NCBI GenBank assembly: GCA_033239125.1
Contig: BSWB01000008.1
Location: 8,462,001 to 8,526,000, forward strand
DNA from: Fagopyrum homotropicum
Lineage: Eukaryota > Streptophyta > Magnoliopsida > Caryophyllales > Polygonaceae
Length of the DNA stretch: 64,000 nt
Reading direction: 5' to 3'
Position 1 is the stretch's first letter, and the number at the start of each line of letters is the position of its first letter. Positions 55,312-64,000 of this stretch are shown here, one piece after another. The position numbers and the translations under genes are program-made. The notes under the pieces were generated by a model. That model was not told the DNA's origin, searched no databases, and was given only the letters and a program-made list of their open reading frames with translations.

Positions 55312-58300
55312 TTGGTCGACCCGAAAAGGCTGATGTTTGCTGTTTTGCAAGATATCACCAAGGTAAAGGAGCACAAATGGATATTAGATAGTGGTTGCTT
55401 AAGACACATGAGTGGAAATAGTTCTTTATTCTCAGATTTAAAGAAGCAATCATCTGGAACTATTACTCTTGGTGATAAAAGAAAGTGTGACACAATTGAC
55501 ATTGGTAAAATTTGCTATGATTCATCCAAATTTATTGATGATGTTTATTTAGTTGATGGCTTGAAATATAATCTGCTAAGTATTTCTCAAATTTGTGATA
55601 AAGGCAATAAAGTCATGTTTGATTCAGAAAAATGTGAAGTTCAAGACATAAAGACGGGAGAAGTATTGATTACTGCTCCTAGGTGTAATAATGTTTATTC
55701 TTTGAGTACTAACCAAGTTGCAGGAACTAAGCTAAAATGTCTAAAGGTCTTGACTAATGATCCAAGACTTTGGCATAAAAGACTTGGTCACGTAAGCATG
55801 CACACCATGCAGAAGCTACTTACAAAAGATTTGGTACGTGGTTTGTCAAACCTAAACTTCAAGGTTGATGACCTATGTAAAGCATGTACACAAGGTAAAC
55901 AAACAAGAGGTTCATTCAAACCTAAGAAAGCTGTAAGTTCTTCTCGACCTATTGAACTTTTACATATGGATCTTTGTGGACCTATGCGTGTCAAATCTCC
56001 CAGAGAAAAACAATACATCCTTGTTATAGTAGATGATTTCTCTCGGTTTACATGGATATCTTTTCTACGAGAAAAATCTGAAGCTTTATTTGAGTTTTCA
56101 AAATTGTGTAAGGAGTTACAAAGTTTGAAAAACCTACCAATCGTTTCCGATCATGGTAGAGAATTTGATCAACTAAAGTTCGATTTATTTTGTGCAAAAT
56201 ATGGTATTTCTCATAACTTTTCAGCTCCTAGAACTCCTCAACAAAATGGAGTTGTGGAACACAAGAACCGCACTCTTGAGGATATGTCTAGGACAATGCT
56301 TTTAGAAAATCATTTGCCAAAAAATTTTTTGGGCTGAAGCAGTAAACACCGCAAATTATATTTTAAGTAGATGCTTAATTCGCCTTATTTTGAAAAAGAC
56401 TCCTTATGAACTCTTTAAAGGAATAAAACCAAACATTTCATACTTCAAACCTTTTGGATGTACTTGTTTTGTTCACAACAATGGAAAAGACAATCTCGGG
56501 AAATTTGATGCACGTAGTGATGAAGCTATATTCATTGGATATGCTTCAAATAGCAAAGCTTATCGAGTATATAACAAACGTACCAAAGTTGTTGAGGAAA
56601 CCATTTATATTATATTTGATGAAAGCAATGATGGTACTTTGAGTGAGAGTTTTGCAGATTTAAATCTGAATCAAAGAGAAGATCACATTTCGAATGAAGA
56701 GGAAGATCCTAAAGGTCAAGACAAGAATATGCAAGAAAAAATTCAAGATACCAAAGAAAATACTCAAGACCTTGAAACACATCTTCAAGACCTTCAAACT
56801 GGATATTGTGACAACAGAACTCCACTTCAAGGGCTTGAAACCCAACTTCAAGGCCTTGAGATTGGAACAACAGATAATGCACAAACGGTACCTGAATCAA
56901 GTCAGACATATCCAGCTCAACCTTCTGGATCTACATCATCTGTCAAAAGAAGAAAAGTTCAACACTCTTCATATCATCCACAAGAAAATGTGATCTCAGA
57001 TCCAAATGTTGGAGTTCAAACTAGATCTAAAGTGAATAATCTTTGTGCCTTCTCCGCTTTTGTATCACTTGTCGAGCCAAAGAACTACATTCAAGCTCTT
57101 CAAGAACCAGACTGGATCATTGCCATGCAAAATGAATTAAATGAATTTGAGAGGAACAAGTATGGACTCTTACTTCAAGACCAAAGCATCAATCAGTTAT
57201 TGGCACGAAGTGGGTCTTTCGAAACAAATTGGATGAAAGTGGCAAAGTCATACGAAACAAAGCACGACTTGTAGCACAAGGCTATAACCAAGAAGAAGGT
57301 ATTGATTATGAGGAGACTTTTGCTCCTGTTGCCAGGTTAGAAGCCATACGTATGTTACTTGCATTTGCATCCTTTATGAGCATAAAACTTTTTCAAATGG
57401 ATGTAAAATGTGCTTTTCTTAACGGCTTCTTAGAAGAAGAAGTCTACGTTGCTCAACCTCCTGGTTTTGAAAATGATGAATTTTCGGATCATGTTTTTAA
57501 ATTAGATAAAGCTCTTTACGGTCTTAAGCAAGCTCTTCGACCTTGGTATGAAAGATTGTCTAAATATCTTCTTGAAAAAAATTTCAAAAGAGGTTTGATT
57601 GATAAAACATTGTTTATCAAAACTAGAGACAACGACATTTTAGTAGTACAAATCTATGTTGATGATATATTATTCGGTGCTACTAATGATTCCCTTTGCA
57701 AGAAATTTTCAGATATTATGTGCAGGGAATTTGAGATGAGCTTAATGGGAGAGTTAAATTTCTTTCTTGGACTTCAAGTTACACAAGCAAAGAAAGGAAA
57801 TTTTCTCAATCAAAGCAAGTATACTAAAGACTTGCTTAAAAGGTACAAAATGGATCAATCTAAGGTTGCAAAGACTCCTATAATTTCAACACTTTCGCTA
57901 GATCATGACAAGAATGGCAAAAGTGTAGCACAAAAGGAGTATTGAGGTATGATCGGTTCATTGTTGTATCTAACTGCTAGTCGTCCTGACATTATGTTTA
58001 GTGTGTGCATGTGTGTAAGATTTCAAGCTAATCCTAAAGAGCCACACTTGATAGCTGTGAAAAGAATTTTTCGGTATCTCAATGGCACTAAGGATCTAGG
58101 GTTATGATACCCACGTCAAAGCTCGTTTCATCTTGTTGGATATTCAGATGCAGACTTTGCAGGTTATAATTTTGATAGAAAAAGTACCTCTGGTTGTTGT
58201 CAATTCTTAGGGTCATCCTAATTAGTTGGCACTCCAAGAAGCAAAATTATGTTGCCCTATCCACAGCCGAAGCTGAATACATAGCTGCAGGAGCTTGTTG

Positions 58301-58607
58301 TGCTCAAATTTTGTGGATTGCTCAACAACTTCGTGACCTTGGCTTTGACTTGAGAGGTATTCCTATAAAATGTGATAATACTAGTGCTATTTCTATAACC
58401 AAAAATCCTGTGCAGCATTCAAGGACTAAGCATATTGATGTAAGGTGTCACTTCATACTTGATCATGTTGAGAAAGGTGATGTTTCGATTTCTTTTATCT
58501 CAACTAACTTGCAGCTTGCAGATATCTTTATCAAGGCTCTTCTTGAGGAACAATTTAATTTTATTAGATTGGAGCTTGGTATGTTGAACAAGGAAGCATT
58601 AACGTAG
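55312..58607 (+). pseudogene. Copia pol: protease, integrase, RT and RNase H
   Basis: Protease: WILDSGCLRHMSG (the usual S after DSGC is L). Integrase: HKRLGH, CKAC zinc ligands, HMDLCGPM and SDHGREFD for the two Asp, and E in NGVVEHKNRTL. A few residues are missing before SDHG. A T-run frameshift is at about 56327. RT: SGKVIRNKARLVAQGY, QMDVKCAFLNGFLEEEVY, YGLKQALRPWYE, YVDDILFGAT. Between 57946 and 58190 three stops appear where R or W codons are expected, several fitting C-to-T decay. RNase H: ALSTAEAEYIAA and PVQHSRTKHIDVR. The linker at 56740-56880 repeats LQ(G/D)LE. Confidence 0.85.
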
Positions 58608-58969
58608 GAGGAGTAAACGAGTTTTAATCATCCTACGCATGCAGCCCAATTGATGTTTTCAAGGGCCTTGAAATAAAATTCAAGGGCCTTGACACATATT
58701 TCAAAGGGTACATAAATAAAACGGATCAATTAGAAATTCATATCTTTTAGATATTGAATTATCTAATTTTTATTCTTTAAAAGGGATTTCAAAGGTTTTG
58801 TGTTCAAATTCAAAGGATTTTGAAAAGTGGTTACCTAAATTTATGGAAGGAATTTTTATCACTCAAGATCTTTAAAATCTTTTGATCTTACGTTAATTAG
58901 ACTTCTTTCCTTAAATACCTCTTCTCTTCCTTCTTTCTTTCTTCGCTTCCCTTTGCTTTCGAAAGAACG

Positions 58970-59770
58970 GTGCTTTACTCTTCCAAATTTTCAAAACCCT
59001 CTTCATCGTTTTTTCAAAATTTCTCAATGGCTCCCAAGAGATCTTCAGTCAATGAAGCAACATCCTCAGTTCCAAAACGACATAGGGTCGTTCAAGTGTC
59101 ATCCGACTCTGACTCAAGCTCCGACTCGGGGTCAAGTTCAAGCTCTTCGGGATTTTCAAGCGATGCTAGTATTTTTTCCAGAACTAGGCTTCCATCAAAT
59201 TGGTTTGCCAACCCGACATCTGCTAAGAAGTGGGTCATGGAGTATGATGACCGACATCAATGCATGTGTGAGGAGGTACACTGTGAACTGTTCACTTGCT
59301 CGTCTCTGCCAGGGCTTGAAGCGCTCCAAGCGAGCTCAATATGTATCATGTTGAATCCAGGGGAATCATCTTATCCCCAACTGACAAGGCTGTTCTATGC
59401 CAACTTGACGGCAAGGCGTGAGAGAGGGGAATGGATTCTAAACACGGTTATCAAAGCTGCAAGTAGTATCAAACCAATATCAGAGGAGGATGGACAGGAA
59501 ACCCATAAGGATATTGAGAAGGTTATGGATCAGTGTTATAAAGTTGTCAAAGATAAACCAATTCGACATCCAATGCCAGAAGATCCAGATATCTTGACAA
59601 TCGAAGAATTTAGGGTCGTGAAGAAGTATGCAAAGGAATCTACACAACGAGGAACTGACCTATCTCTTAAAGAACGTGATCTTGTTGATGCAAAGGATCG
59701 ATGGAGAGATATGTGTCTACGAGATTATTATGGAAAAGGAAGTTCCTTCAAATGGTACAAGGAAGACTGA
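58970..59770 (+). CDS. Extra ORF after copia pol, function unknown
   Basis: An open frame of 266 codons in the sense strand between RNase H and the right LTR. The likely start is the second ATG at 59027 (MAPKRSSVNEATSSVPKRH), because a basic, Ser-rich start is typical, giving 247 residues. A Ser-rich acidic tract (SSDSDSSSDSGSSSSSSG) follows. Then come SNWFANPTSAKKWV and TRLFYANLTARRERGEWILN, which resembles the FYANL motif of a plant-transposon-associated domain of unknown function. No signal peptide or membrane segment is seen, so it is not env-like. It has stayed open although gag and pol are broken. Confidence 0.65.
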   Translation: MLYSSKFSKPSSSFFQNFSMAPKRSSVNEATSSVPKRHRVVQVSSDSDSSSDSGSSSSSSGFSSDASIFSRTRLPSNWFANPTSAKKWVMEYDDRHQCMCEEVHCELFTCSSLPGLEALQASSICIMLNPGESSYPQLTRLFYANLTARRERGEWILNTVIKAASSIKPISEEDGQETHKDIEKVMDQCYKVVKDKPIRHPMPEDPDILTIEEFRVVKKYAKESTQRGTDLSLKERDLVDAKDRWRDMCLRDYYGKGSSFKWYKED

Positions 59771-59879
59771 AGACTCTCGGCATTTCATGAGTTTTTGAAT
59801 ATTTTTTGTTTGGAAATACTTTTGGTTTTTCGGTCTGTAATCAGTTTTTAAGACTTCCTGGTTTGACTACTTTTTCTCC

Positions 59880-60026
59880 CTTGTTGAAAGACAAAGAGGG
59901 AGAAATATGATCCGACATTTCCGATATACTGCATTCTGCATTTTTAGTTTTGAGATTATTATATGTATTGCTAAACTAACAAATGCAGGTACGAAACTTT
60001 GTGTTGTCTTCCATCAAGGGAGAGAT
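59880..60026 (+). other. Two purine tracts before the right copia LTR
   Basis: GACAAAGAGGGAGAAATATG at 59891 and CATCAAGGGAGAGATT at 60012 are polypurine-type tracts. The second abuts the LTR and would prime plus-strand synthesis. A duplicated PPT is known in SIRE-type elements. Confidence 0.6.
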
Positions 60027-60759
60027 TAAAAACTCCACCTTGGTTGAAATGATTTACAGGTGTTGATGATGGAAGACTTCACACAAATATAGCAGTCGGA
60101 TTTCTAACAATGTACTTGATTATATTTCTAGATGTTTGGTTGGTTTGAATTCAGTGCAGGTTGTATATCTACATGTCAAGGACCTTGAAGTTGGGTTCAA
60201 GAACAAGTTCAAAAGGACGAAGATCAAGGGCCTTGAAATCTAAGGAGCACGGAACAAGGATTCAAATAAATTGAAGATCTTCGTTGAAGATTCTGTAACA
60301 AAAAATATCTCATCAACCAAAGACTTTGTCAACCGAAGGAAAAGACTCAATGTATTCGTAGGGACCGAAGACGTGCAACATCTACCTTACGATCTTAATG
60401 GAAAAGAAGGTTGATCTTCAAACGGTCATCTCTACAACAGCTAGAAGATCTTTCCATAGAAGATATAAATGAAGATGATGGTCGAAGAAGAAGAGACAAG
60501 CTTACACCGGAAAACATCTTTGCATCCTCAAGCAACCTAATCGTCTTCATTCGTTGTTTTTCTTTCTCACATTCACGTAAAAGTTTTATGAGAAGATTGG
60601 TGAAATAAGACCCTTTTTGTTTAGTGCAGACTAACTAGGCCCCTCTAATTATCTAAAAAGAAAATAATTCTAAATTTAATTAATGAAGGGGTAAAAAGGG
60701 AACTTACGAAAAGGTTAAAAAATTATATAAATTGTCATATTTGGGTAGATGAAACCCTA

Positions 60760-61300
60760 ATCGATCTAGAAACCCTAGCCGTACTCCATAACCGCCTGCA
60801 ACTTTCCCGGCCCTAATGGAGACTCGGCTTTTACTGCAACCTTTCCGGCGCTAATGGAGTTGGAGGAGGAAACCGTCACTACGCAATTGCAGACACAAAC
60901 CTGCGCGAATCGCGATTGCGGAACAAACACAACCCGTAGTTGCAGATCTACAGGCCTTCGCAACCGAGCCCAGCCCCGCCCACCTCCGCCTCTAACGATG
61001 TCGGCGCCATCCACCTCCGCCTCTAGCGATGTCGGCGCCACCAAGCCCAACCCCGCCCCAGACCGCCATTGTTGCCCACCTTCTGCAGCCGCCTGCGTGG
61101 ACCTTCATTGTCGAAAGTTGCGAAGGATGTCCTCCCGCCTCGTGCCAGCGCCGTCTCCAACGAAATGCCATCCAGATCCGCCTATGACGATGTCGGCGCC
61201 ACCGAGCCCAACCCAGCCCCGCCCCGCCTCCGACCTCCCCAGTCCTCCATGTTGCAGCTTGTCTCCATTACGGCTGCGGGAATGGCTGGAAGATTAGGTT
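60760..61300. other. GC-rich presumed captured sequence in MULE D
   Basis: Composition changes sharply at both edges. GATGTCGGCGCCA occurs three times, with Pro-rich codons between. Frames of 147 codons (60854-61297, +) and 91 codons (61050-60775, -) are open. I recognise neither product. The source gene could not be named. Confidence 0.5.
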
Positions 61301-61374
61301 TTTACAATTTTTTGTTAATTTACAAAAACCACCCCAAATTTTGTATTACATTTTTTACCCAAATTTTTGAAATT

Positions 61375-61975
61375 TACATATTTTATAAATACGGGATATT
61401 GACACATATTTTATAAATACGGGATATTGACACATATTTTATAAATACGGGATATTGACTACATATTTTATATATATATTTGGGCTTGTGTAACCCGAAT
61501 GGGCTTGAAACAAAGACGGGCTTGTGTAAACGACAAGCTTGTGTAAACGACAAGCTTGTGTAAACGACGGATTTGTGTAAAATTGAACTTGTGTATTAAA
61601 CATTATGTACTAATACCGTGTATGAACAAGAGAATACACGAAGTTTAACTAGTCCAGCTGGTATAAGGGTGGGAGGGAGGGGCAGTCATCCAGAGTTCGA
61701 TACTCACTAGCAACAACATTAATATTTTGTAATGGGCTTATGTAACTCGGATTGGACGACTTATGTAACTCGGATTGGACACGGGCTTATTTAACTCGGA
61801 TTGGACACGGGCTTATTTAACTCGGATTGGACACGGGCTTATTTAACTCGGATTGGACACGGGCTTATGTAACTCGGATTGGACACGGGCTTATGTAACT
61901 CGGATTGGACACGGGCTTATGTAACTCGGATTGGACACGGGCTTATATAACTCGGATTGGACATGGGCTTCAATT
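61375..61975. repeat. Three tandem-repeat sets in MULE D
   Basis: At 61375-61465, three copies of a 28-bp unit with TTTTATAAATACGGGATA. At 61500-61575, CGACAAGCTTGTGTAAA units, partly palindromic. At 61733-61966, about nine copies of a 26-bp unit with CTTATGTAACTCGGATTGGA and ACACGGG. The last derives from a subterminal block that is single in element E (GGGGTTATGTAACTCGTG). Confidence 0.85.
61640..61715 (+). other. tRNA-promoter-like block in MULE D
   Basis: CTAGTCCAGCTGGTATAAGG resembles a tRNA A box. About 35 bp later, GAGTTCGATACTC resembles a B box, followed by ACTAGCAAC. The same block occurs twice, inverted, in element E. No complete tRNA fold is possible. Confidence 0.4.
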
Positions 61976-62672
61976 GAAATTAGGCTTGGACTCAGTTAAA
62001 TTAAAATGACTAATTAACCCTTTCAATTAATCTTTATTAATAAATGAGAGGGGCCTAGTTTGTCTACAAGATATAAAAAGGGCATACTTTATACTACAAT
62101 AGACAAAAAGTGACTACTTAGCCAACTCATCCAAGTTTTATCCCCTTAGAGAGAGAGAAAACACAAGAGCTCCATTGGTAGATCTAAAAAGTGGTATACT
62201 AGTGTGTGTTACTCTGCGAAGTAACTAGGTTATTATAACTAGGTTAAGAGTTGGAGCTAGATCGTAGCATTGGCTACAAGTAAGAGAAGAAGGGGATTTC
62301 TTCTAGTTTGTATCTAGGACTCTTTGAAGCTGATAATAGATAGTTAGATCCTACGGATATACCCTGGGACGGGGAGTAGGCTATTTAGAGCCAAACTTCG
62401 TAAACATATCCTCGTGTCAATCTTTTCAATTCTGCACATATAAACTTTACTAGTGACTAACTTTGTTTTGTAGGAGCAAGAAGTCAATGCCCTTGAAATT
62501 GAGTTTCAAAGCCCTTGAAATCAGAGTTTCACTAGTAGCACAGATTGACATCAAGGCCCTTGAAAGGAGTTTCAAGGCCTTGAGATTTGGTTTGCGAAAA
62601 GTTCACATACTCTATTCAAACCCCCCTTCTAGAGTATTATCTATATTATTTATATCACCTATCGGTTCTTCA

Positions 62673-64000
62673 AAATTCTCTCGGGGAGGCCCTCCGCTAT
62701 CACATCTCTTCTTTGTAGATGACATAACTTTATTTGCTGAAGCTTCGATCTCCCAAATCAAAATCTTCATGAGATGCATTGATGTCTTTTGCAAGGCCTC
62801 GGGCATAAGGTTAGCATACAAAAATCTAAGATTTTCGTTTCTCCTAACGTGTCGAGAGAGCTTTGCAACAATTTAGAGAGGGTGTGCGGGGTTGAGGTCA
62901 CCAAGAATCTTGGTAATTACCTCGGTTTTCCTCTTTTCAATGTCAAATTTCAAAAGCCACCTTCTATACGCTTTTGGATAGGATTAATGCTAAACTTAAT
63001 GGATGGAGGAGTAATACCTTGAGTTTTGCGGGGAGGGTCACCTTGACTAAATTCGTCCTCACCTCGATTTCCATTTATAACATGGTCACCACTTCTCTCC
63101 CGGTGAATGTGTGTGATGAGTTCGATAAGTTGTGTCAGAACTTTGTATGGGGTCACTCGGCTGGTCAGAGAACGATTCACACGATCAAGTGGAGTGAGCT
63201 TTGTTTACCTAAGGATAAAGGAGGGTTAGGCATAAAAAACATGCGTTACACCAACAGTGCCTTACTAGGCAAGTTGGCATGGAGATTCCTCAAGGACAAA
63301 GAGAGTTATGGATTAAAGTTCTGGAGAGCAAGTATTGCAGAGTTGGAACTAGGTCACGGGCTGGGGGTTTGCATGCATGGCGAGGCATCAGGGAGGGATT
63401 GCACCAGGTTGTTTTGAGAGGAGCTAGGTGGTTGTTGGGTGACGATAACTCCATCAGATTTTGGAGCGACAAGTGGCTTGGCGACGATACTCTTGCCAGC
63501 CATGCGATCAGTCCAGTGGATCCAGGTGAGCTTGCGAGAACTGTTGGGAGTTTCTGGATTGATAACTAGGGTTGGGACCGGTTGCAGTTTGATGGATGCC
63601 TCCCGACGACGACTTTGTTGAAGCTTGCAGTTGTTAATCCCGTCATTCAGGAGACTCTTAACAACAGCTGTGGTGAGCCCTATATTTTTAGTGATGAGAT
63701 TGGATGGAGTCTAATCCAAGATGGCAATTATACTACTGCGACGGAGGTTCATTATTGAAGCCGATAGTCTACAACTCAGTGAGGGAGATATCTTCAAAGT
63801 TGTGTGGAGACTTAGAGTTCAAGAGAGAGTGAAATATTTTATCTGGAAATTGATTAAGGTGGGGTGCTCAGTAACGAGGAGCAGGTGAGACGTCATATTA
63901 GTCGCTCAGATGAGTGCCAATGTTGTGGCCAATTTACCGAGTCTTTCGCCCATCTCTTCAGGGACTGCTCGAGCACTTTATCCATGTGGCGATCCATGCG
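62673..64000 (+). pseudogene. LINE ORF2 fragment: RT end, linker and zf-RVT
   Basis: Broken frames encode LSRGGPPLSHLFFVDDITLFAE (RT catalytic region, FVDD instead of FADD), then VTKNLGNYLGFPLF and LNGWRSNTLSFAGRVTLTKF. Next come KLCQNFVWGHS, KWSELCLPKDKGGLGIKN, RWLLGDDNSIRFWSDKWLG and a zf-RVT region with CQCCGQFTESFAHLFRDC near the window end. This is a plant L1-type element. The start of RT and the endonuclease are missing because the copia LTR ends at 62672. It continues past the window, with frameshifts at about 62830, 62950, 63400 and 63570. Confidence 0.8.

Larger units (their letters stand above)
60590..62132. mobile_element. Pack-MULE-like element D, 1543 bp, in the copia LTR
   Basis: An exact 9-bp duplication AAGTTTTAT lies at 60581-60589 and 62133-62141. 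Ends read GAGAAGATTGGTGAAATAAG and, reversed, GGATGAGTTGGCTAAGTAG. Both then read CTTTTTGT(T/C)TA and, further in, ACTAGGCCCCTC. The left part (60760-61300) is GC-rich, unlike its surroundings, and looks like a captured gene fragment. Both ATG frames there are Pro/Ala-rich without a recognised domain. The right part holds three sets of repeats and a tRNA-like block shared with element E. Confidence 0.85.
52287..62672 (+). mobile_element. Large Ty1/copia retrotransposon (SIRE-like layout), decayed
   Basis: LTRs lie at 52287-53487 and 60027-62672, the second enlarged by a 1543-bp MULE. Between them are PBS, long gag with coiled coil, protease, integrase, RT, RNase H, then about 1.4 kb with an extra ORF and two purine tracts. 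A long gag and an ORF after pol are features of the SIRE/Maximus lineage. Stops and frameshifts occur in gag and pol. The left flank (GAAGG) and right flank (AAATT) do not match, so the copy lacks a target duplication. The right LTR has a deletion of about 105 bp relative to the left (after CAACCGAAGGAA). Confidence 0.85.
60027..62672 (+). repeat. Right LTR of the copia element, split by a MULE
   Basis: LTR sequence runs 60027-60589 and resumes at 62133 up to GGTTCTTCA at 62672. The first bases read TTAAAAACTCC instead of TGAAAACTCC. The site hit by the MULE reads AAGTGTTAT in the left LTR but AAGTTTTAT on both sides here, so that base differed before the insertion. Confidence 0.85.

Noticed and set aside
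61733..61966. Regular short repeats that might look like a CRISPR array
   Set aside because: Units are directly adjacent with no unique spacers, and the host is a plant.

Overview
The window is nuclear DNA from a flowering plant, most likely a eudicot. The evidence is GT-AG introns, a DYW-class PPR gene, a secondary-wall cellulose synthase, a fragment of chloroplast DNA inside an intron, and a dense mass of nested plant transposons. The species cannot be named from what is visible.

Only three intact host genes are supported. (1) An intronless pentatricopeptide-repeat RNA-editing-type gene at 6542-8911 (+), which I recognise as the counterpart of Arabidopsis At4g30700. (2) A 13-exon CESA7/IRX3-type cellulose synthase at 13732-9068 (-). 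The two are tail to tail with 156 bp between their stop codons. (3) A five-exon ABHD17-like alpha/beta hydrolase at 45071-48276 (+).

The rest is mostly mobile DNA. 0-4.3 kb: the 5' end of an Athila-like Ty3 element on the minus strand and a LINE copy whose 5' part is inverted. 4.8-6.5 kb: a Mutator-type (MULE) element just upstream of the PPR gene. 14.5-21.4 kb: a Tekay-like LTR, a second Athila-like 5' end, and remnants of a MULE and a GRF zinc-finger gene. 22.1-23.7 kb: an internally deleted Ty1/copia copy. 24-30.9 kb: mostly unannotated sequence, plus another Tekay-like LTR. 30.9-40.4 kb: a nested stack in which a hAT element is broken by a MULE, the MULE is broken by a smaller MULE, and a solo LTR sits just after the hAT stop codon. 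40.5-44.4 kb: a second FAR1-type MULE broken by a solo LTR and a palindromic foldback element. 48.8-51.9 kb: plant-mobile-domain debris and unassigned sequence. 52.3-62.7 kb: a large decayed copia element with long gag, pol, and an extra ORF after pol; its right LTR is split by a gene-fragment-carrying MULE. 62.7-64 kb: LINE reverse-transcriptase sequence running off the window.

The most interesting signal is a group of four related non-autonomous MULEs (4819-6459, 34761-35874, 43401-44156, 60590-62132). Each has an exact 9-bp target duplication and related ends. Two share an internal block resembling a tRNA promoter head. Second is the two-gene, MuDR-like MULE at 32456-36705. All domain names, orthology statements and boundaries come from reading the sequence; no alignment or database search was run.
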